This document shows positions 6,621 to 15,718 of a stretch of DNA of 64,000 bases, piece after piece (position 1 is the first letter of the stretch; every line of letters starts with the position of its first letter). Both the position numbers and the translations under genes were made by a program. Below the pieces are notes generated by a model. That model was not told the DNA's origin, did no database searches, and worked only from the letters and a program-made list of their open reading frames with translations. Origin of the DNA: Ligilactobacillus araffinosus DSM 20653 (lineage in GTDB: Bacteria > Bacillota > Bacilli > Lactobacillales > Lactobacillaceae). The stretch covers positions 70,936 to 134,935 of the forward strand of contig NZ_AYYZ01000029.1 in assembly GCF_001435375.1 (NCBI RefSeq), read 5' to 3'.

Positions 6621-7586
6621 ATGGCAGAACCAATGTTTTTAAAGCCGTATTTTCAAGAGAAAATGTGGGGCGGGAATCGTTTAGCAACTGAATTTGGTTA
6701 TCAAATCCCAAGCAATCATACTGGGGAATGCTGGGCAATTTCAGCTCATCCGCATGGCCCTGCAACAGTTGAAAATGGGAAATATCAAGGGTTAACCCTT
6801 GATCAAGTATGGAAGGATCATCGTGAGGTTTTTGGAAATGCAAACGGAGATGTTTTCCCATTACTAACGAAAATTTTAGATGCTAAAACCGACTTATCCG
6901 TTCAGGTTCATCCAGACAACGCATACGCTGCAAAACACGAGCATGAATTAGGAAAAACTGAATGCTGGTACGTGATTAAAGCTGATGAAGGCGCAATGAT
7001 GTACTATGGTCATAACGCTAAGACACGTGAAGAATTTGCAGCGATGATTCAAAAGGGCGAGTGGGACAAATTACTGCGGAAAGTTCCAGTGCATGCAGGC
7101 GATTTTCTTTATGTTCCAAGCGGAACCGTTCATGCGGTTGGAAAAGGAATTATGGTACTTGAAACTCAGCAAAGTTCTGATACCACATATCGGATGTATG
7201 ATTTTGACAGGATTGACGCTTCAACGGGCAAAAAACGTGCTTTGCATATCCAACAATCAATTGATTGTGCAATGATTCCACATCATGATCCGCAATTAAA
7301 TCAAAAGCATTATCAGATCGGTGATGTAGCGGTAACTCAATTTGTAGCGACACAATTTTTCGCAGTTTATGAGTGGAAAATAAATGGTGGGCAAGGAACA
7401 TTTAATCGCGGGCAAGCTCCGTATACCTTGGGGTCAGTCCTTGATGGCGAAGGTCAAATTGAGGTTGATGGAACGAAGTATGACTTGAAAAAGGGAATGC
7501 ATTTTATTTTGCCATTTAATGTTAAACAATGGACACTTTATGGGAAAATGCAGATTATTGCATCTGAACCTGGAGAAAATGCATAA
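6621..7586 (+). CDS. manA: Mannose-6-phosphate isomerase, class I
   Basis: A 321-residue enzyme interconverting mannose-6-phosphate and fructose-6-phosphate in the cytoplasm. Zinc-site residues are visible: Gln95/His97 in QVHPDN, Glu114 in GKTECWYV and His171 in SGTVHAVG. The length fits the short firmicute form. GAAGGAATG precedes the start. Monocistronic: its own promoter with a cre-like site upstream and a terminator downstream. This links it to sugar catabolite control. Confidence 0.93.
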   Translation: MAEPMFLKPYFQEKMWGGNRLATEFGYQIPSNHTGECWAISAHPHGPATVENGKYQGLTLDQVWKDHREVFGNANGDVFPLLTKILDAKTDLSVQVHPDNAYAAKHEHELGKTECWYVIKADEGAMMYYGHNAKTREEFAAMIQKGEWDKLLRKVPVHAGDFLYVPSGTVHAVGKGIMVLETQQSSDTTYRMYDFDRIDASTGKKRALHIQQSIDCAMIPHHDPQLNQKHYQIGDVAVTQFVATQFFAVYEWKINGGQGTFNRGQAPYTLGSVLDGEGQIEVDGTKYDLKKGMHFILPFNVKQWTLYGKMQIIASEPGENA

Positions 7587-7605
7587 AACTTTAATATTTG
7601 AAATG

Positions 7606-7634
7606 AAAGATTGTGGAGAACACAATCTTTTTTT
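7606..7634 (+). terminator. Terminator of manA
   Basis: AAAGATTGTG/CACAATCTTT stem with a 5-nt loop, followed by T7. Confidence 0.8.
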
Positions 7635-7761
7635 ATGGATATCTAAAAAATATACGCACTTTTTTCTTTAACTTGATTAAATTTTTTAGATTAGTTCTTC
7701 GATTGTTGGAATAAGTTGTATACTTAATCATGTATTCTTTATATAAGGAGATTTATATATT

Positions 7762-9054
7762 ATGAAAAGGAAAATTTCGTGGTTAAGAACGATTTTTAGG
7801 ATATCAGTCGCATTACTAACGTTTTTTATAGCATTTGGCTCTTTTCAAGGAACGAACATTCCGCTTATCAATGCAGATAGTTCGGCTAAAACCAAGAAAA
7901 AAGTAACGATTACGTTTTGGAATGCAATGAGTGGCAGTGCGGCTAATGCGTTAAAACAAATGACAAATGATTTTGAAAAAACGCATCCGAATGTTGAAGT
8001 TAAAATTGAAAGCCAGGGCGATTATTCAGCTTTGCAAGGAAAATTGAATTCTACAATGCAAAATCCTTCAAATTTGCCAACGATCACTCAAGCATATCCG
8101 CAATGGCTTTACACGGCGGCAACTGATGGTCAATTAGTAAATTTAAAACCATATTTTGATAATTCAAAGATTGGTTTTGGTTCAATTCAACGGTCGAACA
8201 TTGCCAAGCCGTTCCTTGAAGGAGCAACTATCAAAGGAAAACAATACGGGGTTCCGTTTAACAAGTCCACGGAAATTTTGTTTTATAATCCAGATATCTT
8301 GAACAAATATGGCGTTAAGGTTCCAAAGACGATGGCTCAGTTAAAACAAGCTTCAAAAGAAATTTATGAGAAGTCTGGTCATAAAGTTGTCGGAGCCGGC
8401 TTTGACGCGTTAAATAATTATTATGTAATTGGAATGAAGGGCTATGGCGATTCATTCACATCAAAGCTTAATTTTAATTCTAAGGATTCAAAGAAAGTTA
8501 TTAATTATTATGCTGATGGAATTAAGGATGGCTATTTCCAAATTGCTGGTGCGCAAAAGTACATGTACCTTCCATTTACGAACGGCAAGGTTGCAATGTT
8601 TGTTGGCTCATCATCATCAGAGCAATACATTAAGCCGACCCATGCCAATTATGCAGTTGCTGCACGTCCAAGCAAGAATAACTTGCAACAGGGAACTGAC
8701 ATCTATATGTTCAAGCACGCTAGCAAAGCTCAACGTACGGCAGCATTTGAATACATAAAGTTTCTAACTGAACCAAAACAACAGTTATATTGGGCTAAGA
8801 CAACAGGATATATGCCGGTTAATAATCAAGTTTTGAAGAGCAATAGTTATAAGAATTTAGCTGGAACAAAGGTCCCGCAAGTTGTATCTAAATCAACTAA
8901 AAACATGTTTACAATGCCAGTCGTTAAAAACTCAAATACTGCGTTTGTTCAACTGAATCAAATCATGCAGGATATTTTAACTCATCCGAATAATAATCGG
9001 AATCAACTAATTAAGCAAAATGCTCAAAAACTTAAGAATGCATGGAATCAGTAA
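7762..9054 (+). CDS. Extracellular solute-binding protein, family 1 (sugar ABC transporter type)
   Basis: A 430-residue protein with a basic N-terminus and a long hydrophobic signal segment (residues ~10-30). The mature part is typical of UgpB/MalE-like binding proteins: ITFWNAMSG near residue 50, then a sugar-binding fold to the end. There is no lipobox cysteine after the signal segment; the likely signal peptidase cleavage is near INADSS at about residue 40. No permease or ATPase genes adjoin, so it depends on a transporter encoded elsewhere. AAGGAG precedes the ATG and a strong terminator follows. Substrate not predictable; glycerol-phosphate or oligosaccharide are options. Confidence 0.85.
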   Translation: MKRKISWLRTIFRISVALLTFFIAFGSFQGTNIPLINADSSAKTKKKVTITFWNAMSGSAANALKQMTNDFEKTHPNVEVKIESQGDYSALQGKLNSTMQNPSNLPTITQAYPQWLYTAATDGQLVNLKPYFDNSKIGFGSIQRSNIAKPFLEGATIKGKQYGVPFNKSTEILFYNPDILNKYGVKVPKTMAQLKQASKEIYEKSGHKVVGAGFDALNNYYVIGMKGYGDSFTSKLNFNSKDSKKVINYYADGIKDGYFQIAGAQKYMYLPFTNGKVAMFVGSSSSEQYIKPTHANYAVAARPSKNNLQQGTDIYMFKHASKAQRTAAFEYIKFLTEPKQQLYWAKTTGYMPVNNQVLKSNSYKNLAGTKVPQVVSKSTKNMFTMPVVKNSNTAFVQLNQIMQDILTHPNNNRNQLIKQNAQKLKNAWNQ

Positions 9055-9059
9055 TCAAA

Positions 9060-9096
9060 AACTTCCTTCCGAAATTAATCGGAAGGAAGTTTTTTT
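9060..9096 (+). terminator. Terminator of the solute-binding protein gene
   Basis: 12-bp perfect stem AACTTCCTTCCG/CGGAAGGAAGTT followed by T-run. Confidence 0.9.
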
Positions 9097-9129
9097 AATG
9101 TTAAAATTAAAAAAAGAGGGGGAGAAACA

Positions 9130-9774
9130 ATGAAGGTTAAAGATTTGAAGTTTACCCGTTTTCTAAAGTACGGGCGGATGAGTGTTCAGGGCGAAAAGAA
9201 AAAACATTCAATTCTGATTTATTATGATACGCAAGAACATCGATTTGTAAAATTTCACGCATCGGCGAAAACTTCTAAGAAAATGCTGATTTACAATTTG
9301 ATTGTCCTAGGCATTGTTATAATTCTAATTTGCTGGGATGAATTAATTTCGTGGGTTACCCCATATCAGTATTCGATTGCAACGAAAACGCCAGCACTAA
9401 CACAATGGTTAAATTCGTTTGAATGCGAATTTCATTGGTGGTTTGGGCTTCTTGCTGCTTTGGTTGCCGTTGGATGGTATCTGCTTAACCGTCATGTTGA
9501 TTTGAATGAATTTGAAGATTCTGCCAATTTAAAAGATGTTGCCGATTCCAATAAAGATTATGTTTTTATGTTTATCGTTATATTACTATTTGACTGCTTT
9601 TTTATTTGGTTGGTTTATAGCGGTTCAGATTACCCGTTTCCCAATTTGGGATTAAGTGATGTGTTCACGATTTTCTTGGTAATGCTTTTCACGATTTACT
9701 TCTTGTGTATTATTGTTGAAAGTATGGTTGCATATTGTAAATATCTGTGGGATATAAAAATTAGGAAAAAATAA
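9130..9774 (+). CDS. Membrane protein of unknown function, 214 aa
   Basis: A 214-residue protein with a basic soluble N-terminus of about 55 residues and four predicted membrane segments (near 57-75, 97-117, 143-163 and 178-200). No motif recognised. AGAGGGGGAG precedes the start. It is a single gene, convergent with clpP across a shared terminator. Confidence 0.7.
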   Translation: MKVKDLKFTRFLKYGRMSVQGEKKKHSILIYYDTQEHRFVKFHASAKTSKKMLIYNLIVLGIVIILICWDELISWVTPYQYSIATKTPALTQWLNSFECEFHWWFGLLAALVAVGWYLLNRHVDLNEFEDSANLKDVADSNKDYVFMFIVILLFDCFFIWLVYSGSDYPFPNLGLSDVFTIFLVMLFTIYFLCIIVESMVAYCKYLWDIKIRKK

Positions 9775-9813
9775 AAGCATCTTTTCGGATAATTTCCGAA
9801 AAGATGCTTTTTT
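9773..9813. terminator. Bidirectional terminator between the membrane protein gene and clpP
   Basis: 17-bp perfect stem (9773-9789 with 9795-9811), A/T-rich ends on both strands. Confidence 0.9.
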
Positions 9814-9826
9814 CATTAGGTAAAGC

Positions 9827-10420
9827 CTATTTCATTTTCTTCTTGTTTTCCATGATTCCATCGATCAAACCATAATCAACGGCTTCTTGAGCAGTCATGA
9901 AGTTATCACGGTCAGTGTCAGCGTTGATTTTCTTGATTGATTGACCAGTGTGGTCAGCAAGAATTTGGTTGATCAACTTGCGGGTCTTAAGGATATGTTC
10001 TGCTGCAATTTGAATTTCAGTTGATTGACCCTGCGCACCACCGAGCGGTTGGTGAATCATAATTTCGGAATTTGGTAATGCAAACCGTTTACCTTTTGCT
10101 CCAGCGGTTGCAAGAATTGATGCCATTGATGCAGCCATTCCCATTACGATTGTTTGAACGTCAGCGTTAACGAAGTTCATTGTGTCGTAAATTGCAAGCC
10201 CAGCTGAAACAGAACCACCGGGGGAGTTGATGTACATGTAAATATCTTTTTCTGAATCTTGAGCATCAAGGAAAAGTAATTGGGCAATGATGGCATTGGC
10301 CATGTCGTCATTGATTTCACCTGATACCATAATGATCCGGTCTTTTAACAAACGTGAATAAATATCATAAGCGCGTTCGCCTTGACCAGATTGTTCAATA
10401 ACTGTTGGAACTAAATTCAT
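9827..10420 (-). CDS. clpP: ATP-dependent Clp protease proteolytic subunit
   Basis: A 197-residue ClpP with the full catalytic triad: Ser98 (GMAASMAS), His123 (MIHQPLGG) and Asp172 (DTDRDNFM). It forms the tetradecameric chamber that degrades proteins delivered by Clp ATPases. The length is standard. The start is supported by AAGGAGG on the minus strand. Transcription is probably repressed by CtsR: a consensus CtsR box overlies the -35 region. Monocistronic. Confidence 0.97.
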   Translation of the reverse strand: MNLVPTVIEQSGQGERAYDIYSRLLKDRIIMVSGEINDDMANAIIAQLLFLDAQDSEKDIYMYINSPGGSVSAGLAIYDTMNFVNADVQTIVMGMAASMASILATAGAKGKRFALPNSEIMIHQPLGGAQGQSTEIQIAAEHILKTRKLINQILADHTGQSIKKINADTDRDNFMTAQEAVDYGLIDGIMENKKKMK

Positions 10421-10484
10421 GAGAATTTGCCTCCTTAAAATAAAGTAACTAGTTTGAGTTTAGCACACAAAACCGATTGATTAC

Positions 10485-10514
10485 ATTTTAATCCTTTGGT
10501 CAAAAAAGGTCAAA
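10485..10514 (-). promoter_or_regulatory. clpP promoter with CtsR operator
   Basis: Minus-strand promoter TTGACC (10508-10513), 17-bp spacer, TAAAAT (10485-10490). The + strand of 10498-10514 reads GGTCAAAAAAGGTCAAA, which fits the CtsR heptad repeat RGTCAAANANRGTCAAA exactly. The operator covers the -35 box, so CtsR binding would block polymerase; heat inactivation of CtsR releases it in related species. Confidence 0.92.
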
Positions 10515-10661
10515 TAATAAATTAAATATTAACAAAGCCCGCAATTAAAAGATTTTAATAAATTAATGAATCGAATATGATAAAAATATGTCAAAAAGAT
10601 TATAAAATGATTAAAAAGAATGGTATACTAAATTTAACGTTTGATTAAAGGAGATGGCGAA

Positions 10662-12068
10662 ATGTCAGGAATGCCAGCATTAAATGATCCGTCGCTGCAT
10701 TGGGAAGCACGGTATAAACGGAACTGTTTTGTATACATTGTAATTTATGGATTATTAGGTGCCGTAACCGGAATCACCAATAATACTTTGGTTTCATATC
10801 TTGACCTTGCAGCACCAAAAGTCGTTACTGGGTTAAATATTTATACCGCAATTGGATCAGTTTTAATGGCGATTATGTTGATTTACATTCATAAAACCGG
10901 ATATAAAAAAGTTTTAGTTGTGGCGCCAATTTTAACGATTGCAACGATGTTAGCGATGATTTTTACTGAAAATACGCAGATTATTGCAATTTCGTATGCA
11001 TTATTGACAGCAGGGGTCGGGATTTACGATTTTATGTACCCACTGATGTATTCGGTTTATGTTCCGCGTAAGATTCGGACATTTATGATGTCAGCTGTTA
11101 TGATTACTAATTTGGTTACTCAAGCGATCGTGACCTTCTTTGGAGGAAAGATTGTTGTTTGGGTCTTTAGTAAGATTATGGGCATCAGTTATGGAAAAGC
11201 TTCAATTCTATCTGGCCACCAAGCTCATATGACAGGAAGCACATTACATAATTATATTACCTCATACAAATCGGTAATTTATATTGCAATAGGGTTTACA
11301 GTATTAGCATTTATTTGTTCATTATTATTAAAGGAACGTCCAAGCGACTACACTGAAACCGAAGCTGAACTTAAAGAACGGAAAGCCAAAAAGGCCGTTA
11401 ACTTTAAGATGCTGGCGCAAAAAGACATTGTTTTATTTGTTACATTCCTTGCATTGATTCGGGTAGGGGCATACTTGATAACACCATACTTCCCAATTTA
11501 CCTGAACAACTTCTTACATATTCAACGGGGAACCGTTTCAACGATCATTACTTTGCAAACTTTTGCGATGTTGATTGGGTATACATTTGCACCATGGCTT
11601 GAAAAGAAATTTGGATCAATCGTTTCGATTTCAGTCATGACATTATCATGTACACCATTGATGCTACTGATGGCGAAGGGGAACATCTTCGGTAGCAACG
11701 TGGCAATTGCAATCGGGATTGTATTATTCTTACGTTCCGGGCTCGCCAACGCTGCAATGCCTGTGCAACAATCATTGCAAATGGCTCTTGTTCCGAAAAA
11801 CTTACGGCCTGCATTTAGTTCATTGACCACAATTGTCAATGCAGTTGTCGGAATCGGAGTTGGGTTATTCACCTCCCTCTTCTTATTAAAAGATCCATCA
11901 GGATATGCAATCGCATATTACATTGCAGCTGGATTTTACATTGTTGCATGTATTCTTCTCTTGATTTTAAAGAAGAAATATAACCGAATTATGGAAAAGG
12001 AATCTGACGAAGAAAAAATTGAACGTCAGCAAGAAGAAAAAGCAGAACAAAAAGAGCAAAATGCTTAA
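10662..12068 (+). CDS. Major facilitator superfamily transporter
   Basis: A 468-residue membrane protein with about 12 predicted segments and a cytoplasmic central loop around residues 230-250 (ERPSDYTETEAELKERKAKK). The C-terminal tail is very acidic/glutamine-rich. The ATG at 10662 is chosen because AAAGGAG lies 8 nt upstream; a TTG seven codons earlier is unsupported. The soluble N-terminus is about 25 residues. Substrate unknown. Single gene with a strong terminator. Confidence 0.85.
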   Translation: MSGMPALNDPSLHWEARYKRNCFVYIVIYGLLGAVTGITNNTLVSYLDLAAPKVVTGLNIYTAIGSVLMAIMLIYIHKTGYKKVLVVAPILTIATMLAMIFTENTQIIAISYALLTAGVGIYDFMYPLMYSVYVPRKIRTFMMSAVMITNLVTQAIVTFFGGKIVVWVFSKIMGISYGKASILSGHQAHMTGSTLHNYITSYKSVIYIAIGFTVLAFICSLLLKERPSDYTETEAELKERKAKKAVNFKMLAQKDIVLFVTFLALIRVGAYLITPYFPIYLNNFLHIQRGTVSTIITLQTFAMLIGYTFAPWLEKKFGSIVSISVMTLSCTPLMLLMAKGNIFGSNVAIAIGIVLFLRSGLANAAMPVQQSLQMALVPKNLRPAFSSLTTIVNAVVGIGVGLFTSLFLLKDPSGYAIAYYIAAGFYIVACILLLILKKKYNRIMEKESDEEKIERQQEEKAEQKEQNA

Positions 12069-12084
12069 TTGAATTTAGAAGTAG

Positions 12085-12116
12085 AAGGACTTGTTATTTT
12101 AACAAGTCCTTTTTTA
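12085..12116 (+). terminator. Terminator of the MFS gene
   Basis: AAGGACTTGTTA/TAACAAGTCCTT stem, 3-nt loop, followed by T-run. Confidence 0.85.
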
Positions 12117-12246
12117 GTTCTATGGAGATAAAATTAAATGAAAAAAGCAATTGATTTTTTTGATAAAAAGGGTAAAATTAAATTTTAGTATGACTTAAGT
12201 CAAAATAAAAAATGCCAGTGAGCATTAATTTTGGAGGAAGATATTG

Positions 12247-13467
12247 ATGAATAACTCAAAACCGACCAGTCTCAGTAAGGATCAAAAACGCGTAATTGCA
12301 TCCACTGCGGCTGGTTTTTCTTTTGAAAACATGGATTTTAATTTCATGTCGTTTGCATTAACTTCAGTAATTGCAAGTCTTGGAATTTCAACGACTCAAG
12401 CAGGAATGATTAATACAATTACGAATTTGGGAATGCTGCTTGGAGGATTAGTTTTTGGGATTTTAAGTGATAAGTATGGTCGAGTAAAGATTTTTTCATA
12501 TACAATCTTTATTTTTGCCGGTGCAACAGCGCTGATGTACTTTGCTAATAATTTTACGATGGTATGCATATTGCGTTTCCTTGTAGGATTCGGTGAAGGA
12601 GGAGAGTATGGTGCCGGCATGGCAATGATTGGCGAATATTTCTCATCGAAAATGTATGGTCGAGTAACGGCAATTGCAAGTATTGGCGGTCAACTTGGTG
12701 GAATCATTGCTGCTATTTTATCAGCATTAATTTTACCTCACTTTGGTTGGCACGTTCTGTTCTTGGTTGGTGTATTCCCAGTAATTTTGGCATTCTTTAT
12801 TCGGCGTAATTTAAAGGAAAGTCCGGCATTTTTGAATAATCAAAAGAAAAATGACAAACCGAAAGTTTCTTTTTCACGTTTATTTGAGACACCCCAACTT
12901 GCAGGGCAAACGATTGGTCTGATTTTTATGCTGATTGTTCAAACTGGTGGTTACTATGGTTTAATGAACTGGCTTCCAACTATTGTACAAAAACAGCTGG
13001 GAATCACTGTTCGGGGATCCTCGTTGTGGATGGTTGCAACAATCATTGGGATGTGTATAGGGATGCTTGTTTTCGGCAATATTTTAGATTATTTTGGTCC
13101 CCGAAAATCGTTTGGCTGTTTTTTGATTGGAGCTGCGTTTGTAATTTATGCATTGATTCAGGCTCGTAACATGATTGAACTGGTTATTTTAGGAGCGGTT
13201 GTTGGATTCTTTGCCAACGGAATGTATGGTGGTTACGGAGCAATCATGACTTACCTGTATCCTGCTGACATTTCTGCAACAGCGAATAACTTGATTATGA
13301 ACGTTGGAAAGGCAGTTGGCAGTTTTTCAACGATTGTGATTGGCTTTTTGATGAGTAAATATTCGATGAACGTTGTGATGGGGTTCTTATCGGTTATGTA
13401 TCTATTAAGCTTTGTTGTAATGTTATTGATTCCTGGATTAAAGAAAATGGGAAAGAAGAAAGCATAA
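12247..13467 (+). CDS. MFS transporter, AAHS/sialate-type sugar-acid symporter-like
   Basis: A 406-residue protein with 12 predicted segments. It has the MFS loop motif GILSDKYGRVK near residue 75 and GFGEGGEYGAGMAMIGEYF near residue 115, a pattern seen in the aromatic-acid/sialate group of proton symporters. The ATG at 12247 sits 9 nt after GGAGG; TTG 12244 is less likely. Substrate uncertain: organic or sugar acid is the family-based guess. Monocistronic. Confidence 0.83.
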   Translation: MNNSKPTSLSKDQKRVIASTAAGFSFENMDFNFMSFALTSVIASLGISTTQAGMINTITNLGMLLGGLVFGILSDKYGRVKIFSYTIFIFAGATALMYFANNFTMVCILRFLVGFGEGGEYGAGMAMIGEYFSSKMYGRVTAIASIGGQLGGIIAAILSALILPHFGWHVLFLVGVFPVILAFFIRRNLKESPAFLNNQKKNDKPKVSFSRLFETPQLAGQTIGLIFMLIVQTGGYYGLMNWLPTIVQKQLGITVRGSSLWMVATIIGMCIGMLVFGNILDYFGPRKSFGCFLIGAAFVIYALIQARNMIELVILGAVVGFFANGMYGGYGAIMTYLYPADISATANNLIMNVGKAVGSFSTIVIGFLMSKYSMNVVMGFLSVMYLLSFVVMLLIPGLKKMGKKKA

Positions 13468-13487
13468 TAGGAAAATTTGAATATAAT

Positions 13488-13523
13488 AAAAAGGTTGCGT
13501 CTTAGTTATGACGCAACCTTTTT
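13488..13523. terminator. Bidirectional terminator
   Basis: 14-bp stem AAAAAGGTTGCGTC/GACGCAACCTTTTT between convergent genes. Confidence 0.9.
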
Positions 13524-13771
13524 TAACTTCGAAAATAATTTAAGAAATAATTAATAACTCGAAAAATTAAATAAATAATTGCACAAATCACAAAAAGCTT
13601 TAAAACAATATATAGGATCGGAATATACCATAATTCGGTTTTAAAAAGCGTGAAAATGGGATGGATTTGGCGGTAAAGTCCGGTATGCGGATTTAGCCCG
13701 ATTAAAAGCTGAATACCGAAAATAATGATTCCAAGAATAACGCTGAGTTTAAATTGTTTATGGTTAATCAT
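13523..13771 (-). CDS. Small membrane protein, 82 aa
   Basis: An 82-residue protein with two predicted membrane segments (near 10-27 and 48-72) joined by a short outward loop, and a basic C-terminal end. GGGAGGG precedes the ATG on the minus strand. No family recognised. It is divergent from the putative small RNA at 13.9 kb. Confidence 0.65.
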   Translation of the reverse strand: MINHKQFKLSVILGIIIFGIQLLIGLNPHTGLYRQIHPIFTLFKTELWYIPILYIVLKLFVICAIIYLIFRVINYFLNYFRS

Positions 13772-13877
13772 ATGATCCCTCCCTTATGTTTTCATTATAA
13801 TATGAAAAGATTTGAAAGAGAATATTAAGTTCAAAAATACAACCAAAATTTAAAATCAAAAATTTTTTATTTTATTA

Positions 13878-13906
13878 TTGACAACGCTTACATAATGATA
13901 TATATT
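13878..13906 (+). promoter_or_regulatory. Strong promoter with cre-like element
   Basis: TTGACA (13878-13883), exactly 17 bp, TATATT (13901-13906). TGACAACGCTTACA (13879-13892) fits the CcpA target TGWAANCGNTNWCA except at position 4 and overlaps the -35 box. No ORF begins within the transcript it drives before the next terminator, which suggests an RNA gene. Confidence 0.65.
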
Positions 13907-13912
13907 ATCAAT

Positions 13913-13996
13913 GTAAGGTATTTAATAATTTACCTTCTAATCAATTCTCTTTCTCTCTTATGCCGAGGTTGTGACAGTTGTCATAGCCTCTTTTTT
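13913..13996 (+). ncRNA. Putative catabolite-controlled small RNA, ~84 nt
   Basis: Defined by a consensus promoter 7 nt upstream and a strong rho-independent terminator (13965-13976 pairs with 13979-13990 with two G-U pairs, then T6). A 5' hairpin AAGGTA/TACCTT and the terminator flank an unpaired CU-rich tract (about 13935-13960, TCTCTTTCTCTCTT) complementary to Shine-Dalgarno sequences. That layout is typical of trans-acting regulators in firmicutes. The alternative is an attenuated leader for the 102-residue gene at 14049, whose start lies 53 nt after the terminator. Confidence 0.5.
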
Positions 13997-14048
13997 ATTT
14001 GAATGTTTTTGTGTACACTGGAAGCAGAAATTAAATGGAGGCATTAAA

Positions 14049-14357
14049 ATGAAAAGCCATGAAACATTAACGTTAATAGAAGAAATTACACGAAATGACG
14101 GTTCACGGTATTTTGAAATTTCAAACATTGTTCAAAACGGACGCGCTGAACTGGCTGCGATGCGTGGATTTATTAAAGAAGTAAGGATTATTCAGTTAAA
14201 TATTCCACGCTCGAAAAATGTGATTGAATACGAAAATTATATCAATGAAAATTTTGAAATGCCCGCAGAAAACTTTGATCACTTTGAAGAGTGGAAACGA
14301 ACTCCTGAAATGGAGAAAGTAGTCGAGAATATTTTGCATGAAAATCACGTTGCTTAA
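14049..14357 (+). CDS. Hypothetical protein, 102 aa
   Basis: A 102-residue soluble protein starting MKSHETLTLIEEITRNDGSR. The ATG at 14049 is chosen because GGAGG lies 7 nt upstream; the frame continues further 5' but through the terminator of the upstream RNA. No membrane segment and no motif recognised. It could be partly expressed by read-through of that terminator. Confidence 0.65.
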   Translation: MKSHETLTLIEEITRNDGSRYFEISNIVQNGRAELAAMRGFIKEVRIIQLNIPRSKNVIEYENYINENFEMPAENFDHFEEWKRTPEMEKVVENILHENHVA

Positions 14358-14772
14358 AGATGAAATATGATCGTTAAATGTCTGCTCAACAATGATAAAT
14401 TGTAAGGGGTTAAGAGTTTGACCGAAGATAAGCTTTCAGATATGTCCTTTAATTAGGATACTTAACTTTTTAACTTATCTGAATATTATCTGCTGAAAAT
14501 TTAATCAAAAATTATTGACCATATATTGCACATAGAGTCGGAGATTTCATAATAACTTTTACTAGATTACTTTGTGCTAGATAACGTTTCCTCATTTATG
14601 TTCATACAGTGGGGCTTTTTAATAGCTGAATAATCATAAAATATTTTAAAAAGTTAGGATGATACCTGTATAAATATACCCTAATAGCCGTATGGTAAAT
14701 GAAAAAGTTATGTGGTAAAATAATGGCGTACTCATAAGAGTAATTACATGTATATTTTTAGGAGGCTGTTTT
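14358..14772. other. 415-bp non-coding region upstream of fba
   Basis: No ORF or tRNA seen. It must contain the fba promoter; TAAAAT near 14717 lacks a good -35 box. Short hairpins occur (TACTC-ATAA-GAGTA near 14730; GTATA-AA-TATAC near 14670). I see no known riboswitch and no convincing terminator. Only the last ~80 bp are accounted for by a simple promoter and ribosome binding site. Confidence 0.4.
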
Positions 14773-15639
14773 ATGTCAGTATTCGTAAACGGTAACGCAA
14801 TTTACAACGATGCTCGTAAAGGTCATTACGCTGTTGGTGCGTTCAACACAAATAACTTGGAATGGACACGCGCAATTCTTCAAGCTGCCCAAGAAACAAA
14901 CACACCTGTTTTAATTCAATGCTCAATGGGTGCTGCTAAGTACATGGGTGACTATAAGTTAGTTAAGAACTTAGTAGAAAACGAAATGCGTGTCATGAAC
15001 ATTACAGTTCCAGTTATCATGCACTTAGACCACGGTAACTATGAAGCTGCTAAGGAATGCATCAAGGCTGGTTACTCATCAGTTATGTTTGATGGCCATG
15101 ACTTACCATTCGAAGAAAACTTAGAAAAGACAAAAGAAATTGTTAAGTTAGCTCACGAACGCGGCATTTCTGTTGAAGCTGAAGTTGGTTCAATTGGTGG
15201 TACAGAAGATGGTATCACAGGTGCCGGCGAATTAGCTAGTGTTGAAGAAGCTAAGACAATGGCTGCAACAGGTGTTGACTACTTAGCATGTGGAATTGGT
15301 AACATTCACGGCAAGTACCCAGAAAACTGGCAAGGTCTTAACTTCGATCGTTTGAAGGAAATTGCAGACGCTGTTGATACACCATTAGTATTACACGGTG
15401 GCTCAGGTATCCCTCAAGAACAAATTGAAAAAGCAATCAGCATGGGTGTTTCAAAGGTTAATATCAACACAGAAAACCAACTTGCCTTTGCTGCTGCAAC
15501 TCGTAAGTACATTGAAGCAGGTAAGGACGAAGAAGGTAAAGGTTACGATCCTCGTAAGTTACTTGCTCCTGGTACACAAGCAATCGTTGATACAGTTAAG
15601 GAAATCATCGGCTGGCTTGGTACACCATCAATTAAATAA
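14773..15639 (+). CDS. fba: Fructose-1,6-bisphosphate aldolase, class II
   Basis: A 288-residue zinc-dependent aldolase cleaving fructose-1,6-bisphosphate to the two triose phosphates in glycolysis. Motifs: VIMHLDHGNYEAA (catalytic Asp and zinc His, near residues 80-90), EVGSIGG, and LVLHGGSGIP with a zinc His near residue 210. AGGAGG precedes the ATG. Codon use is strongly biased (TTA/CTT, GGT, AAC, AAG), as expected for a highly expressed gene. Monocistronic. Its presence indicates a complete glycolytic route. Confidence 0.97.
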   Translation: MSVFVNGNAIYNDARKGHYAVGAFNTNNLEWTRAILQAAQETNTPVLIQCSMGAAKYMGDYKLVKNLVENEMRVMNITVPVIMHLDHGNYEAAKECIKAGYSSVMFDGHDLPFEENLEKTKEIVKLAHERGISVEAEVGSIGGTEDGITGAGELASVEEAKTMAATGVDYLACGIGNIHGKYPENWQGLNFDRLKEIADAVDTPLVLHGGSGIPQEQIEKAISMGVSKVNINTENQLAFAAATRKYIEAGKDEEGKGYDPRKLLAPGTQAIVDTVKEIIGWLGTPSIK

Positions 15640-15661
15640 TTGATTATTAATTGATATAAAT

Positions 15662-15697
15662 AAAAAGACTGTGAATTTATGATCGCAGTCTTTTTTG
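15662..15697 (+). terminator. Terminator of fba
   Basis: AAAAAGACTGTGA/TCGCAGTCTTTTT stem with one wobble pair, then T. Confidence 0.85.
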
Positions 15698-15718
15698 TTT
15701 AAATTGAATATGGATATT

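Noticed and set aside
6523-6861. 112-codon minus-strand frame across the manA start
   Set aside because: Antisense to manA and its promoter, no binding site, composition reflects the reverse of a coding strand.
14580-14595. AGATAACGTTTCCT upstream of fba as a cre site
   Set aside because: Four mismatches to the consensus, so not supported.
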